Part shown: piece by piece, positions 34,099-45,203 of the stretch
Layout: each line of letters opens with the position of its first letter
Position numbering within the stretch: position 1 is the stretch's first letter
Assembly (NCBI GenBank): GCA_003952965.2
Contig: CM025851.1
Coordinates: forward strand, 23,401,729 to 23,465,728
Origin: Morella rubra
Taxonomy: Eukaryota > Streptophyta > Magnoliopsida > Fagales > Myricaceae
Length of the DNA stretch: 64,000 nt
Direction: 5' to 3'
Program-made: the position numbers and the translations under genes
The notes under the pieces: generated by a model
Database searches by the model: none
Told to the model about the DNA's origin: nothing
What the model saw: only the letters and a program-made list of their open reading frames with translations

Positions 34099-34905
34099 TT
34101 ACGTTCTCAAAATCCATGTACATCGATCGATGAATTGTATTCATTGGCACGTGGGCCTGATACACGAGTGATGCGTTATTCTGCATGTTATGAACGGATG
34201 TAGATATCATACAGTACAACGGAGAACTCAGAACGCAGAACAGTGGTATTGTAGTACCGGATCACATGAGGGAAATCCAATAGAATTTTACGGAGGCTTG
34301 TAGACATTTATGCCATGCAATACTTGCGGGGAAATTATATTTGTTTAAGTGTGATTGGTGGGACGTCGGAGATCACCGTGGAATTCGTATCGACGAGAAC
34401 TTTAAGAGCATAAACACTTCCCGACTGTGGTACTTAGAAGATCCATTTGTTTTGGCTAATCAAGCAAGTCAAGTGTTTTATCTAGTTGATAATCTGCATG
34501 GACCTACATGGCGAGTCGTGCAGAAGTTGTCGTGTAGAAATGCATATGACATTCCCGGCCTGGATCCGGATGGTGAAGTTGATGTAAACATTGAATCGGG
34601 AGCAGCCATCGCGAATGAAGCGTATCAAGAGGACGATGCCATTGACTTGTTTATAGACTTCCGACAGTTTAATCTTAATCCACTACGGAGGGATGACGTT
34701 ACGCCAAACGTTATCCAAGCTTCTGAGGCAATTGATCGGCGAAAAAAAAAGACGTATAGATAGTAATGATGTTTCAGAGGGGGATGAAGCAGAAATTGAA
34801 GAGAATACCGAAGAAAGTGGGGACGAAGATTCGTTCGAAAGTGATAGCGACTCTACTGAGGATGAGGCATCGGGCGATAACGTGCAAGAATCAGATTCTG
34901 ATTAA
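34099..34905 (+). pseudogene. CACTA TNP2, C-terminal DUF4216 part
   Basis: After 'LYSLARGPDTRVMRYS'-like sequence with stops (34130-34330), a frame at 34341-34763 gives the DUF4216 domain: 'FKCDWWDVGDHRGIRIDE', 'SRLWYLEDPFVLANQASQVF' and 'GPTWRVVQKLSCRNAYDIP'. A shift in an A-run near 34745 leads to a strongly acidic C-terminus (34760-34905) ending in TAA. This is the usual end of TNP2 proteins in plant CACTAs. It is separated from the first part by the tandem duplication. Confidence 0.85.
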
Positions 34906-35032
34906 TAATTTCTTTCATGTATATTTTTCTTTCTAATGTTGATGTTTGCTGCTTTTTACTATTTTTACTGTTACTGTCTCGTTTACCATATCTTTATCGT
35001 TTATTTTGTTATGTCACAGCTTCTACGGTGAA

Positions 35033-36751
35033 ATGAAGCGTGGACGAGAATTTCCTTCAGTTACTTCTGGACAGTTGCATAGTATGAGTCGATCCCGAGT
35101 CCTACACTGAGCGCTCCTTCTCCGAGAGTGAATGAAGGCATGAGTCAAGGCACGCCAGCTTGTCCTAGTAGTTGTGCATGTAAGAAATTATTCTAAGTTA
35201 TTCAATTTTTAAGTTAACCGACCGACTAACTTTGTTAATTTTATTTTATGTAGCGACATCAGCTTCTAAACGTGGGCGAGGTAGGACACGTGGAGTCAGT
35301 TTGGAGAAGAGTCTTGGGTCCGGGTCCGGTCCGAAACTATCGGTGCATATCCCGGAGGGAGAGTGTGGAGGAGTGTCTTCCACTGCTGCCACTCTATCGA
35401 CGAAGATTGGAATGTTGGTCCGAGGGCTGATTCCGATCTCAGTTAACAAGTGGGCGATGTTCCTGCAGAAGTGAAGGAGTACATTATGGATCGGGTGTTG
35501 GTATGATTAAATTCGTAAACATAAATTTTTGGGTTTATCGCGTTTATCATTGTAATATTGTATGTTTTGGTACTTATGCAGGACCACTTCGACCTTGACT
35601 ACACCCGTCATGAGGACGTGAGGACGGTGGTCGAGACTATGATGACGGCACGTCGAACGCACCGCAACCGAATGCATGCGTATTTTAAGAAGTTCCCGAG
35701 TAAAGAGGCGGCGTTGCTGAAGCCGCACCCTGATACCACAGAAGAACAGTGGAAGGAGTTATGCGATCTGTTCACCAGCGAAGCATTTATGGTACGTGAT
35801 TACAAAAACTCGTTGCTTAAATATTACATTCTTTTAATATTTAATTACTTAAAATATCGCAGAAACAAAGCGAGCAAAATAAGAAGAATAGATCAAAGTT
35901 GACTGTGAACCACGCTGCTGGTTCGCGCTCGTTCCAGCGCACACGAGCTTGCATGGTAAGTTAACAACTAAATCTTACTTTATTGATATTGTTTGTCAAT
36001 AACTTTATGCTATTGTCATGTAGAAAAATCAAGAAAGCGGCAATATCAATCCTGCAGAGCTGTATAAAAAGAATTATACAAACAAAGATGATTTGGACCT
36101 CGGAAGGAGCGAGAGAAATTTATGTAAGTCGCTTTCATTTTAATCTACTTTATGTAATTTATGTATAGTTTATCTACATTAATGTTTCTGGTAATTATTG
36201 TCATTTTTTCAGGAACGGATGGATGCCTTCCAGCGTCAGTGTGATTTAGAAGGGAAGACTTACACCGAAATTGAAGTATATTTGAGATATTGGGCAAGAA
36301 GTCGGGATATGTTCGGGGATTAGGACGGGCGGTTAAGCCTCCGCCTTCATCAACTTTGACTACACAGTCTTCTGATCTACAGCACCAGCTAGCAAAGGCA
36401 AGGGATGAGATAGAGGCGATGAGAGCTGCTAGAGAAAAAGACTTGCAAGAATTTGCGAAGAAGCAAGCTGAGATGGAGGCCACGCTGAGGGACCACCGTG
36501 AGGAGCAGCGGGTGGAGCAGGAGCGCATCCGGTTGGAGCAGGAGGAGCGCATGAAAAGGGAGCAAGAGCGCATGCGAGTAGAGCACGAGGAGCGCATGCA
36601 ACAGGAACAAGAGCGCATGCGAAAGGAGCAAGAGCGCTTACGGGCAGAAATATCGAAGGAACTGGAGAAGAAAATGTCCTCTGTAATGGAGAAGAAAATG
36701 AGCGACATGTCAAAGCGACTATTCAGCCAGTTTGGGGGTTCAAAAAGGTAG
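35033..36751 (+). pseudogene. Transposase_24 (Ptta/En/Spm) gene of the CACTA element
   Basis: This is the second CACTA gene, likely the counterpart of the DNA-binding accessory protein. Exon-like blocks are separated by short AT-rich introns with GT..AG ends: 35033-35174, 35254-35504, 35581-35790, 35864-35955, 36024-36122 and 36213-36751. Recognisable pieces are 'RGRGRTRGVSLEK', 'GPKLSVHIPEG', 'RSKLTVNHAAGSRSFQRTRA', 'INPAELYKKNYTNKDDL' and 'KKSGYVRGLGRAVKPP'. A long Glu/Arg/Gln coiled coil with repeated 'QERMR.E.EER' follows, and the gene ends at 36751. One-base shifts occur near 35090, 35450 and 36290. The coiled coil fits a multimerising DNA-binding protein, which is an inference. Confidence 0.8.
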
Positions 36752-36944
36752 ATGCATGTATATTGTAATAACTTTTTAATTATGTATTATTACGATATTA
36801 TTTTCGATTTAATTATGGATCACTATATGTTATTATTGATGTTTATTAATGTGAGTATTGTATTATTATTATAAAATGTACGTTATATAATATTTTCCAT
36901 TATTATTTTTAAAAAAAAAAAAAAAAACCATTCTCTCACCACTG

Positions 36945-37275
36945 TTCGATCGGCATATTCAGCGATCGATCGGTTGTTGTTCAACCAATCGATCGTCCAA
37001 TATACCGATCGATCGGTTCATAAATCAATGTTCCATCGCTGAATTAAACGACCGATCGTCCATGGCATAACGATCGATCGTGATACTTTAGTGATCGATC
37101 GCTTATATAAAGCGTCCGATCGTCGTTGCTGAAGCGATCGATCGTCTATTTCTTACTGTGCGATCGTTTAAATGTGTCGATCAATCACCAGTACATAACC
37201 GATCGATCGTCAATACGTACCGTTCGATACCGATCGATCGCTTTCCAATCGATCCATCACTTCGTTTTCACCGAC
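36945..37275. repeat. CGATCGATCG array, right subterminal block
   Basis: About seventeen copies of CGATCGATCG or variants with one or two mismatches in 330 bases, followed by GTGACGAAA direct and inverted repeats to the terminus. This density is typical of subterminal binding arrays of CACTA transposases. Confidence 0.88.
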
Positions 37276-37509
37276 CGATCGATCAGTAAATTTAGTGACG
37301 AAAAATTTCCGTCACTAAAAACTTTTCGTGACGAAATTCGGGTTTCGTCACGAAATACATTTCGTGACGCTCATTCGCTGATGGAGCTCGTGACGAAAAT
37401 ATTTCGTCACTAATACTTTTAGTGACGAAATATTGACTTTTAGTGACAAAAGTTTTTGTCAGTAAAAGTCAATTTTTTTGTAGTGCATTAAATTAACCCA
37501 ACTGACCCC

Positions 37510-37677
37510 TTTGAAGAAACGCAGCAAGTGAATACTGAAAAATTTGCTAATTACTTCCCTACTCATCTATCTCATGGTTCTAGACTGACATTAATGCAAT
37601 TGATGGGTTTGGTTGTTGATAATTTCCCGTTTGTGTATCTAGGGGCACCTATTCATCGTGTACGATTTGGAGTCTAG
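37510..37677 (+). pseudogene. LINE reverse-transcriptase fragment
   Basis: An open stretch carries 'LSHGSRLTLMQLMGLVVDN' and 'FPFVYLGAPIHRVRF', resembling the 'F..YLG.P' region after the catalytic motifs of plant LINE reverse transcriptases. It ends in a stop at 37675. No catalytic YADD motif is present. Confidence 0.5.
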
Positions 37678-38179
37678 TTTCTAACACATTTAACAGTGAG
37701 TGATTATGAGTTCCTAGAGGAAGTTGTGGTAAAATTACTTCGAGGTGGTCAGGCTAGTAGCTAATCACGAGGTCTATCGAATTTTAGACGTTTTTCCCAT
37801 TTTTAGCTAGCGCATTGGATTTTCAATAACATTTACCTAAGACTCTTTTTTATATGTTTCCTAAGTCTCAATTAATTTTTTGGATGATATCCTTCTCATT
37901 TAGTCATGCTTGGGGATTGTTCCAAGCCCTACTATTTATTCCCTTTTGTAGCAATGGAAAAATACAGTTTATTTTAGTGTTTCAACTTTAGCCTTAGGCT
38001 TCTTTGAAGAAGGATTTCATCTCCAAACACTTATCTTTCATTGGGTTGTAATTTTTTTTTTCTTTTTGGGTGAAAGGTGAAGATAAATAAATCAGAAAAT
38101 ATATTCAATACAGAACTAGAAGGGAAACTCTTGCAAAATAAGGAAAGAGAAAAAATTACAACAAAGCAGACACTTACAA

Positions 38180-38755
38180 TAAGAGCACATCAGTTAGCAG
38201 TGCCATGGAGCTGATTATGCCACTTAGAAGTGAAGTGGGATGGTGGAAATTGGTGTGGGGTAAAGGTTTTATCCCACGGCATGCATTTATTCTTTGGCTT
38301 GGGGTTAGGAGGAAATTTTCTACCATGGATAGACTTATGACCATGGGTGTTGTACAGTCTAATGTTTGTGTGTTATGCAGGGAGCATGAAGAGAGCCTTG
38401 ATCACCTCTATTTTTCCTGCCAGTTTTCTCAACTTATCTAGCTGACCCTAGGTGACAAATGCAGATTGCGCCGTGTAAATTGAACCTAGGAAGAGACTAT
38501 TGTTGGGGCTGCTAGCAATTGGAATGGAAGATCACTCCTCAACACTATCCGTAGGCTTACACTTGCTGCAATATTCTACAATATCTGGAGGGACAGAAAT
38601 AACAGAATTTTTAGTGGCAAGAGTAGAAGAATAATTAGGATTATTAATGACGTTCTGTTTGAAGTTAAGGCAAGAATCAGACATATGAACACACCTCCCA
38701 ATCATAGAGCTGATGTTGCCTTCCTTAGCTTTTGGGATCTTGACAATGAAGACTG
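38180..38755 (+). pseudogene. LINE ORF2 C-terminus (zf-RVT domain)
   Basis: The translation shows the zf-RVT zinc-binding module found at the end of plant LINE ORF2: 'WWKLVWGKGFIPRHAFILWL', 'RKFSTMDRLMTMG', 'NVCVLCREHEESLDHLYFSC'. After a stop comes a tail with 'LAAIFYNIWRDRNNRIFSG' ending at 38755. It is 5'-truncated, as is common for LINEs. A poly-T rather than poly-A run lies at its left edge (38050), and no clear poly-A tail is seen on the right, so the insertion structure is unclear. Confidence 0.7.
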
Positions 38756-39134
38756 ATTTCCTCGGATGGTGTATGCTGTTATATTGTTTATGTGCTGCTC
38801 TGTTGCTGCTGTGATTTGATGATCTCTTTCCTATTGTTGTATGTTGTCCTCCTGCCAGATTAGGCGTGTTGTGTGTTGCTCTGCTGCTGTGTGAGGATTC
38901 GCGCTGCTTGAGTGCTAACTATTGTTCTATATCCTATTGTGTTTCTACTTGAATGTTGAGCTTATCTATCCGAGTGTATGAGTTAGAGTGTGATTTCCTA
39001 CCTTCCCTTAAACATCCCAAGCAATCCAAACACTTACCCGATCTTCCCACAAATATCCCGTCCGTTCCCATTACTATCTCGAGCACTCACGAGGTGTCCC
39101 GTGCTTTCCCTGACTAACCCTAGTTGTCGTCAAC

Positions 39135-39950
39135 ATGGACCAAATGTTGACTCCGCCAACTCGTGAGAGAGATATCCATGAGGTTGAAATAGCAAATCTA
39201 TGAAGAAAATTTCAACAACTTCAGGAACGTCTTGAACATTATGAGTCCTTTTATCAATACAATGAGAATTCTTTCCATTGCGATTCTAATCAAGATTCAG
39301 AGGGTGAATCTTCTTATCATTACAATGAGAATCCTTTCCATTGTGATCGAAGTGAACCATCAATGGAAGAACATGAAACTATAAAGTCCAATGAGATCAA
39401 CTTGATGTAGAGTTGATATCCCTCAGTTTGAAGGAAGAATGCAACCGATGAGTTTCTTGATTGGTTACATTCGATGAGCAATTCTTTGATTATAAGGTGG
39501 GACTAGAAGAATGAAAGGTGAAGCTGGTCGCATTGAAGTTGAATAAATATGCTTTTCTATGGTTGAATAATTTAAAGAAGCAATGGGCTCAAGAATGAAG
39601 AAGCCATATTGTTACATGGGAAAAGATGAGAAAAGTTCTTAAGCAAAAAATTTTGCCAGATAATTTCCGACAAGATATTTTTCTTAAATTCCACAACTTC
39701 AATCAAAATGATCTTTCAGTGGAAGAATATACAACGGAGTTTGATCACCTCATGTTGAAGTGTGATGCAACATAATCGGAAGAGCAAACTATCGCTCGCT
39801 ATCTTGGTGCACTATAATTGGAGATTGGCAATATTGTCTAATTACAACCGTATTGGACCGACAATGATGTTGTGAGGCAAGCACTCAAGGTGGAGAACCA
39901 ACAATGGGAGGTTCATGGAAGTCGGCCATGAATTGGAACAAAAGATGGTC
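39135..39950 (+). pseudogene. Ty3-gypsy gag (Retrotrans_gag domain), decayed
   Basis: The ATG at 39135 begins 'MDQMLTPPTRERE'. A leader region rich in Asn, Glu and His follows, with two short repeats ('NENSFHCD', 'NENPFHCD'). Then comes the capsid-type domain: 'VDIPQFEGRMQP', 'LDWLHS', 'WLNNLKKQWAQE', 'WEKMRKVLKQKILP', 'SVEEYTTEFDHLMLKCDA'. In-frame stops and shifts near 39210, 39410, 39600, 39775 and 39820 disrupt it. No zinc knuckle or protease is recognisable after 39960. Confidence 0.75.
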
Positions 39951-39962
39951 ATTCCAACTGAG

Positions 39963-40609
39963 AGAGCTCTTTAGTACCTAAGATTTCAGCCCTAAAATTT
40001 TCTGCGAAAAAAGAATCTCATAAGCTCCTAAAGAATGAAAGAGGATCGAGTTCAAGTCACAAAAATCTTAATTCTCACAAGTGTTTCAAATGCCAACTGG
40101 TCTTCTTGATTCAGCCTAGTCTATCACTTATGCTTTGTTAGTGTTCCAGCTTGTGATTCGGACTAGTTTATGGTTTATGTTTTTTCGCTATTATTTACTT
40201 ACGCTTTGTTAGTCTCTGGCTTGTACTAGACTTTATGATTGTGTTTTTTCGTTCAGTATTTCGATTATGTTTGATATTTTATATTAATTATATTTTTTCA
40301 TTATTTTAAATTTATTACAATTTAAACAAACGATTAGTACAATTAAATAGATTATTAGTATGAGTGCTAAGTTAACCGAATGGTTAGTATAATTAGTTAT
40401 AACGGAATGTTTAATACAAAAGTATGCTTAACTATATATATTTTTTATGTAGTAAAAAGTAATATAAAATAAATAAATTAAGTTAAAATTTTGTGCTGAA
40501 TTACATTTAGTTAGTTAAATGATTTAAATAAATTAAATTGAGTGAATTAAATCAATTAAATTGGGATCCATAATCAATTAATGAATTAAATAATGCTAAA
40601 TTAATATGT
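39963..40609. other. No gene seen
   Basis: AT-rich sequence with short 'gattagtataattaa' repeats at 40330-40480. It may be flanking DNA of the second CACTA or decayed gypsy sequence. No CACTA terminus was found here. Confidence 0.4.
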
Positions 40610-40614
40610 TATGC

Positions 40615-41135
40615 ATCCATACGGGTTAACATTGCGTTTGGATGCATAACATTATTTGATAATGTTGGAACGCACGACAAATCCATCCGGACGTCTATAT
40701 CGCACCCACGTGGCGTACACTTGTTTAATGAGGACGACAGTTGAAAACTATTGCAAGTATCCGAACAGTTTAACAACACGTTCGGACGCATAAGATGAAA
40801 CGACAATGTTGGAACGGATGACAATACCGTCCGGATGTCTATATAACAGTCGCATGGCTTACACGTGTTTACCTAGGACGACATTGAAAATAGCTGTCAC
40901 TTCCAGACATTTTGCAGCACTTCTGGACAGGCGTGACGTTTATTTAGCGAAACGTGTGCTTCTACGTGTACGATGTCCGGAGAATATCGTCCCATATCTG
41001 TCTAGACGCTTTTAATGTTTTGAATATTTTAAATGGTTCAAATTTTGGTATTTAATGGGTGGACTTTCATTGGGCCACGTGTGCTGAAAAGCGTCCGCAT
41101 GGAAACACCTGTCCGAACGGCTTTCACGGATTGTC
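40615..41135. repeat. TCCGGACG-type subterminal array, left block
   Basis: Repeated motifs such as 'cgttcggacgcat', 'gtccggatg', 'tccgaacg' and 'cttctggacag' occur in direct and inverted orientation every 20-40 bases. 'atgttggaac' with a nearby 'tgacaa' occurs twice (about 40662 and 40806). The copies are more degenerate than the arrays of the first CACTA. Confidence 0.65.
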
Positions 41136-41499
41136 AAATACGAACATGTTCGACATTTTCAGTTACATCAAAAATCTCTCAACCCTCATGTATTTTCTTC
41201 CAAATACTGACATAAACTCCTTCATTTGAGGCCCTAATCACATCCATGTAAGCTTTATTCATTTTAGCATGATTTTAGCGGTAAAATTTGATTTTTTTTT
41301 TTTTTTGGTTTTATGTATAAAATTTCAATCCCATTTTTTGTATACTACATTGGGTTTTTTGATTGATTTTTTTATAAAAATTTATTATGCTAAGTGTTAG
41401 GATTGTTTTGAGCATATTTGTCAGAGATTTGGTGGTGTATTTAGGAGTGTATGGGAGGTGGAGGGAGACTGTCATGGCTGAGTTAACTCAGTCGTCTTC

Positions 41500-41990
41500 C
41501 CCGATGCGTCTGGACGCTATTTAAAAATGTTCAAACATCTAGTAGTATTCCAAAAGGGATACATTGTCATTTTAAAAGTGTCCAGGCGCTTTATCCAAGC
41601 AGTCTAGATGCGTGTTTATATTTAATTTTAATAATTTTTTTCTTTGTTCCCCTTTCAGACGGCAGTCGCACGTTGTTTAGACGTGATGTTTTCACCATGA
41701 TAGAACTTTAAGCTATCATTTAGAATGTGCCCAGATGCCTTATCCAAGCAGTCTAGACGCTTTTTCATATTTATTTACTTTGTTCACCTTTCGGATGGCG
41801 ATCATTCTCTGTTCGGATGTGTTTGGTGGAAACGTCATCGTTTTCACCAAGTGTTTTGTATATATGCCATCCGTTTGCACGGGTGACTAATTATGTGAAC
41901 AGGGTCTTAACCGCGCGAATGTCTTGTCTAACCATTCAAACGTTGTTTTCTTTAGTGCGATTGCCTTGTCTAACCGTGTGAACGCTTTTG
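41500..41990. repeat. TCCGGACG-type array, second left block
   Basis: Degenerate copies of 'gtctagacgc', 'gttcggatgtg' and 'ccaagcagtctagac' precede the Transposase_32 ORF. The 110 bases before it (41395-41500) resemble the first CACTA's leader at 29150-29250 ('gtgtatgggaggtgg' against 'gtgtgggaggctgg'). Confidence 0.6.
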
Positions 41991-42059
41991 TGCAGATTAA
42001 AAAAAATTAGCAAGCGTCTGTGTTTCGATACTGAGGCTTCCAGTAGCTAGGCAGATCCT

Positions 42060-43217
42060 GAGCCAGCTCTAGCTCTATCGGTGGAGCAGCATTAGGCAGC
42101 GATTATGTCTCACTCGCTCGTTATCGAGCAGCAGATTACCTAGGTTGATTTCAATGATCTTTGATTTAAGGATCAAACGATTTCGGAGGTGGTAGAACAT
42201 ACTGGCTCGGTACTGTTCCTTCAGAGGACAGGCGTTGTATCCATGGATATGGTGCAGGAATTCTACACCACTATTCTTTGGGTGCCTAACATTCAAAGCC
42301 TGGTTGGGAGGTCACAGTCCACAACACCCAAGTCATGTTCTCCCTGGACAAGCTAGCGAGGTTTTATGGGCTATGGAAGTGTTCCCTAATTTACCACTTT
42401 CCAAGGAGGGCCAGCCTCCTAAAGCTGAGGTATTCAAAACGATGTTGGGTCAGGATACAGTATTTTGTAGGGAAGCAACATGCAACATAGGTAGCTGCTT
42501 CCTTTTTTGTGGATCATGCACCTGATCCTATCTTACTGCATCGACCCAAAGAAGCACACGACTGAGGTTTCTTTTCACCAAGCCAAGTTTATGTACCTGG
42601 TTGCACAGGGGGAGCCAATTGATCTGGCATCATACATATTCCAGCCCGTCCATGTAGAGGCCCTTTCACACGATACGATGGTTTCCCTGTCGTATAGTGT
42701 TCTACTGACTCAGTTCCTCCATGCTATGCTAGTACCTGAGGATCCTGACGAGACAAATGGGTATCCAATTGGGCCGATCAACATAACTACCCTCTCGTGT
42801 TCCATGGCCTAGACACGGCTGAGCATAAAGTTCCATACGAGCAGCTATTGGTATAGAACAAGAGCAATCCTCGTAGTACTTAAGGAGTTGGATCCTAGTC
42901 AAAGCTCGACCCAGGGGACTTTCTCAGAGCGACCAACTTGGGTGGGGAATCTGAAGGTTGACTTGAGTGAGACTGTGCGAGCGGCCATGCAGCCCACCCA
43001 TTAGTTGCTGAGTCATATCATTGTTCAGCTTACGGCTCTAGAGAGTAAGGTCGCCTAGCATGACTCTTAGTGGAAAAAGGAGGTGGAAGCAGTTCAGCCT
43101 GACCTGAAAACCGTGGCATCTGATGCACAGTTACATGCCTTGACATTGCGGGTCGGTGATATGGAGCACATGAGGCATGTACGTGAGGTTCTACAGCTCG
43201 CAAATGAGGAGCAGTAG
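42060..43217 (+). pseudogene. Transposase_32-domain gene of the second CACTA
   Basis: Several frames together show the family pattern. The first (42235-42525) covers the N-terminal domain ('QEFYTTILWVPNIQSL'). The second (42507-42812) carries 'HQAKFMYLVAQGEPIDLASY' and 'SYSVLLTQFLHAML', equivalent to 'RAQCMLLLGQQ...' and 'LPYGVFLTQFL' in the first CACTA. The third has a coiled-coil tail ending 'LQLANEEQ' with TAG at 43217. Internal stops are common. Its 3' flank ('ttatgttatttt') matches that of the first CACTA's ORF, supporting common descent. Confidence 0.65.
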
Positions 43218-43290
43218 TTTATGTTATTTGTTTTTATATTATATTTTGAGGATATGTATCTGGATTTATTTTATGTTATTTTTTTTTTTA

Positions 43291-45203
43291 GGAAAATTGA
43301 CAATATGGTTCACTAGGTTTATACCATCTGACGATTTAGCCACTAGTTTCATTTGTTTACTTTATGGTCACTGAGTCCATACCCGTGTGACGATTGGGTC
43401 CTTTTGTCCATATTCCGTAAATCTATTTAACGGAAACTCATGCCATGTCAACCCTAACTAATGTGAATGAGATGCCAACTCACTCAAAAAATGAAAAACA
43501 CACCGTTTAATGTCTTCAAAATGGCAGACCGTATGTCTTCAAAAGGCCTTCTTTCTTCTCCTGTCTCTGCATTTAAGGTTCTCCTTTAGACCATACTGTT
43601 CGGAAGAACTTGTATCATTTTTAGAGCAATAAGTCATTAAAGACCGACTCAAACAAAGCTCATCTTTGAAAGCCGAGGTCATGAATGGAGCCCCACTATT
43701 CTCTCCAATTCTATCAACCAATTAGTCCATTACATCAGTCCGCAAATCGACTGAATTCTCAGTTCAATCAGAATTTGTATATGACACCGATGCAATATCC
43801 TCTTGAGCATCGAAAAATTGAAATTCTTCATCCTCAATTAAACTACCCATTATCCTTCGAGTTCAACCCATGAAACCTCACCTCAAAGAGACCAACATTT
43901 TAAGCCCTAGGTAATACCCCAATCTTAAATTCACTCCAAAGAAGCAACCCCTTCATAAATTTCATCTCTAAAAGATTTCTTTGAAGCAGAGGAGGGCGTA
44001 GATCAAAGCATCCATTGAAATTTGGAGCTTCCTAGACATGACAACCTTCGTCCCTCTATTTCTCTATCTCTCTCGCTCACTCTGGAAGAAGCAGAGAAGC
44101 CTTCTTTCTTCTCAAATCACTCACCATCTTCCCCATTCTAAACGGGTCCAGACCTCCTTCAACTCTACTGCCAAAGAGACCACATTACGCCGAAAGCTCT
44201 GCTTCTTCTCATTCGAGTCTTTCAACAGAGGATCAATCTCTCTAGAAAGTATAGACGATGATGAAGCTGCCTCTGCTGACAAATATGATGAAGATGACAG
44301 TGGTTTCTCCCCCGAAATTGACATGAGGATTAAAAGGTTTTCGATCAAACTGTGGCTGTGGATTTATCGTTAAAGATCCAGTATAGCGACCACACACTGA
44401 ATCGAGTCCAAAGGACCAGAACCAATTATCTATGCCCCTAAGAGTGCAAGCTATTACCTTTCACACACCATTGGCTTATACCCACATGCACCTTTTTGTC
44501 TAATTACTATTAAGAGAGAGAAACTATTAGAGAAAGGTTCCATCCAAAAGGCCTGTCAATCTCAGCTTATAAATTAGAAAAATGTAAAAATGGGTAGAAA
44601 GACATAGAAAGACCATTTCAGAGAGATGGGGTAGAGAGTAGGCAATAAATGGGTCTGTGAACTTTAGATTTCAAGTAAAACCCACTTGTGAAAACAGCTA
44701 CCTTAGCCAGAAAATGACTTGTACCTTTGGAGTCTGTGTCTTCTTCCTCTTCTTCGTCTCCTTCTTGAGCTTTGCCTCCTATTTAAGAAATCACAATGCT
44801 TAACTTGACGTCGTACTGCTCGATGGTATTGATTCTGCGGCAGATGCCATCTACAATCCAATTATGGAAGGCGAATCAGAATTAGGTGCGAGTTTGAGAA
44901 GATAGTGCGTGATTTGAGAAGGAAGAAGGCCTTTTGAAGACATACGGTTTGCCGTTTTGAAGACATTAAATAGTGCATTTTTATTTTTTTGAGTGAGTTG
45001 GCAGCTGATTCACATTTAGTTGGCACTGATGTGTTTAAAGGCTGACGTGGCTTGAGTTTTGTTAAATGGATTGATGGAATATGGAACAGAAGGACCCAAT
45101 CACACACGGGTGATGGACTTAGTAACCAAAAAGTAAAAAAATAAAACCTAGTGACTAAATCATCAGCGTGGTATAAACCTAGTAACCATATTACCGATTT
45201 CCC
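43291..45203. mobile_element. Mutator-like element with long TIRs and internal cargo
   Basis: The left arm begins GGAAAATTGACAATATGG. The right arm, on the other strand, begins GGGAAATCGGTAATATGG. The arms pair over about 270-285 bp (43291-43562 with 44917-45203), including 'aaggccttctttctt' and 'gtatgtcttcaaaa' inner segments. The flanks are near-identical T-runs (tttttttta / tttttttat), compatible with a 9-bp duplication in a T-tract. The 1.35-kb interior is unique in this window and not transposase-like, so it is a non-autonomous MULE. It inserted into the 3' flank of the Transposase_32 ORF. Confidence 0.75.
44038..44373 (+). other. Open frame in MULE cargo, possibly captured host sequence
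   Basis: 111 codons from the ATG. The N-terminus is rich in Leu, Ser, Arg and Thr with few acids ('MTTFVPLFLYLSRSLWKKQ'), which would suit an organelle transit peptide. An acidic stretch ('ESIDDDEAASADKYDEDD') follows. I do not recognise the protein. A second short frame at 43685-43873 is also unrecognised. Capture of host gene pieces by MULEs is well known, but whether this is such a case is inference. Confidence 0.3.

Larger units (their letters stand above)
26654..37485 (+). mobile_element. CACTA (En/Spm-like) transposon, nearly complete
   Basis: The left end is CACTACTAGAAAATTGAC. The right end, read on the other strand, is CACTACAAAAAAATTGAC. The match continues through 'TTTTA(G/C)TGAC', giving a TIR of about 28 bp. 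The target duplication is CAT on both sides. Internal order: hairpin-forming GTGACGAAA repeats, Transposase_32 ORF, two CGATCGATCG arrays, TNP2 transposase, Transposase_24 gene, right CGATCGATCG array, right GTGACGAAA repeats. At 10832 bp it is in the range of autonomous plant CACTAs. The genes are disrupted by frameshifts, a tandem duplication and loss of the 5' part of the first ORF, so it is probably defective. Confidence 0.92.
37880..39962 (+). mobile_element. Ty3-gypsy 5' fragment, split by LINE sequence
   Basis: The leader-like part 37890-38050 and the part from 38925 onward match, in order, the minus-strand fragment 3725-4375, which lacks the intervening 38051-38925. That intervening piece carries LINE sequence and is therefore an insertion. 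Gag follows at 39135. No pol or matching LTR pair was recognised, so this is a 5' remnant. Confidence 0.6.

Noticed and set aside
36389..36713. Minus-strand Leu/Ser/Cys/Ala-rich frames
   Set aside because: Antisense to the Glu/Arg-rich coiled coil of the Transposase_24 gene.
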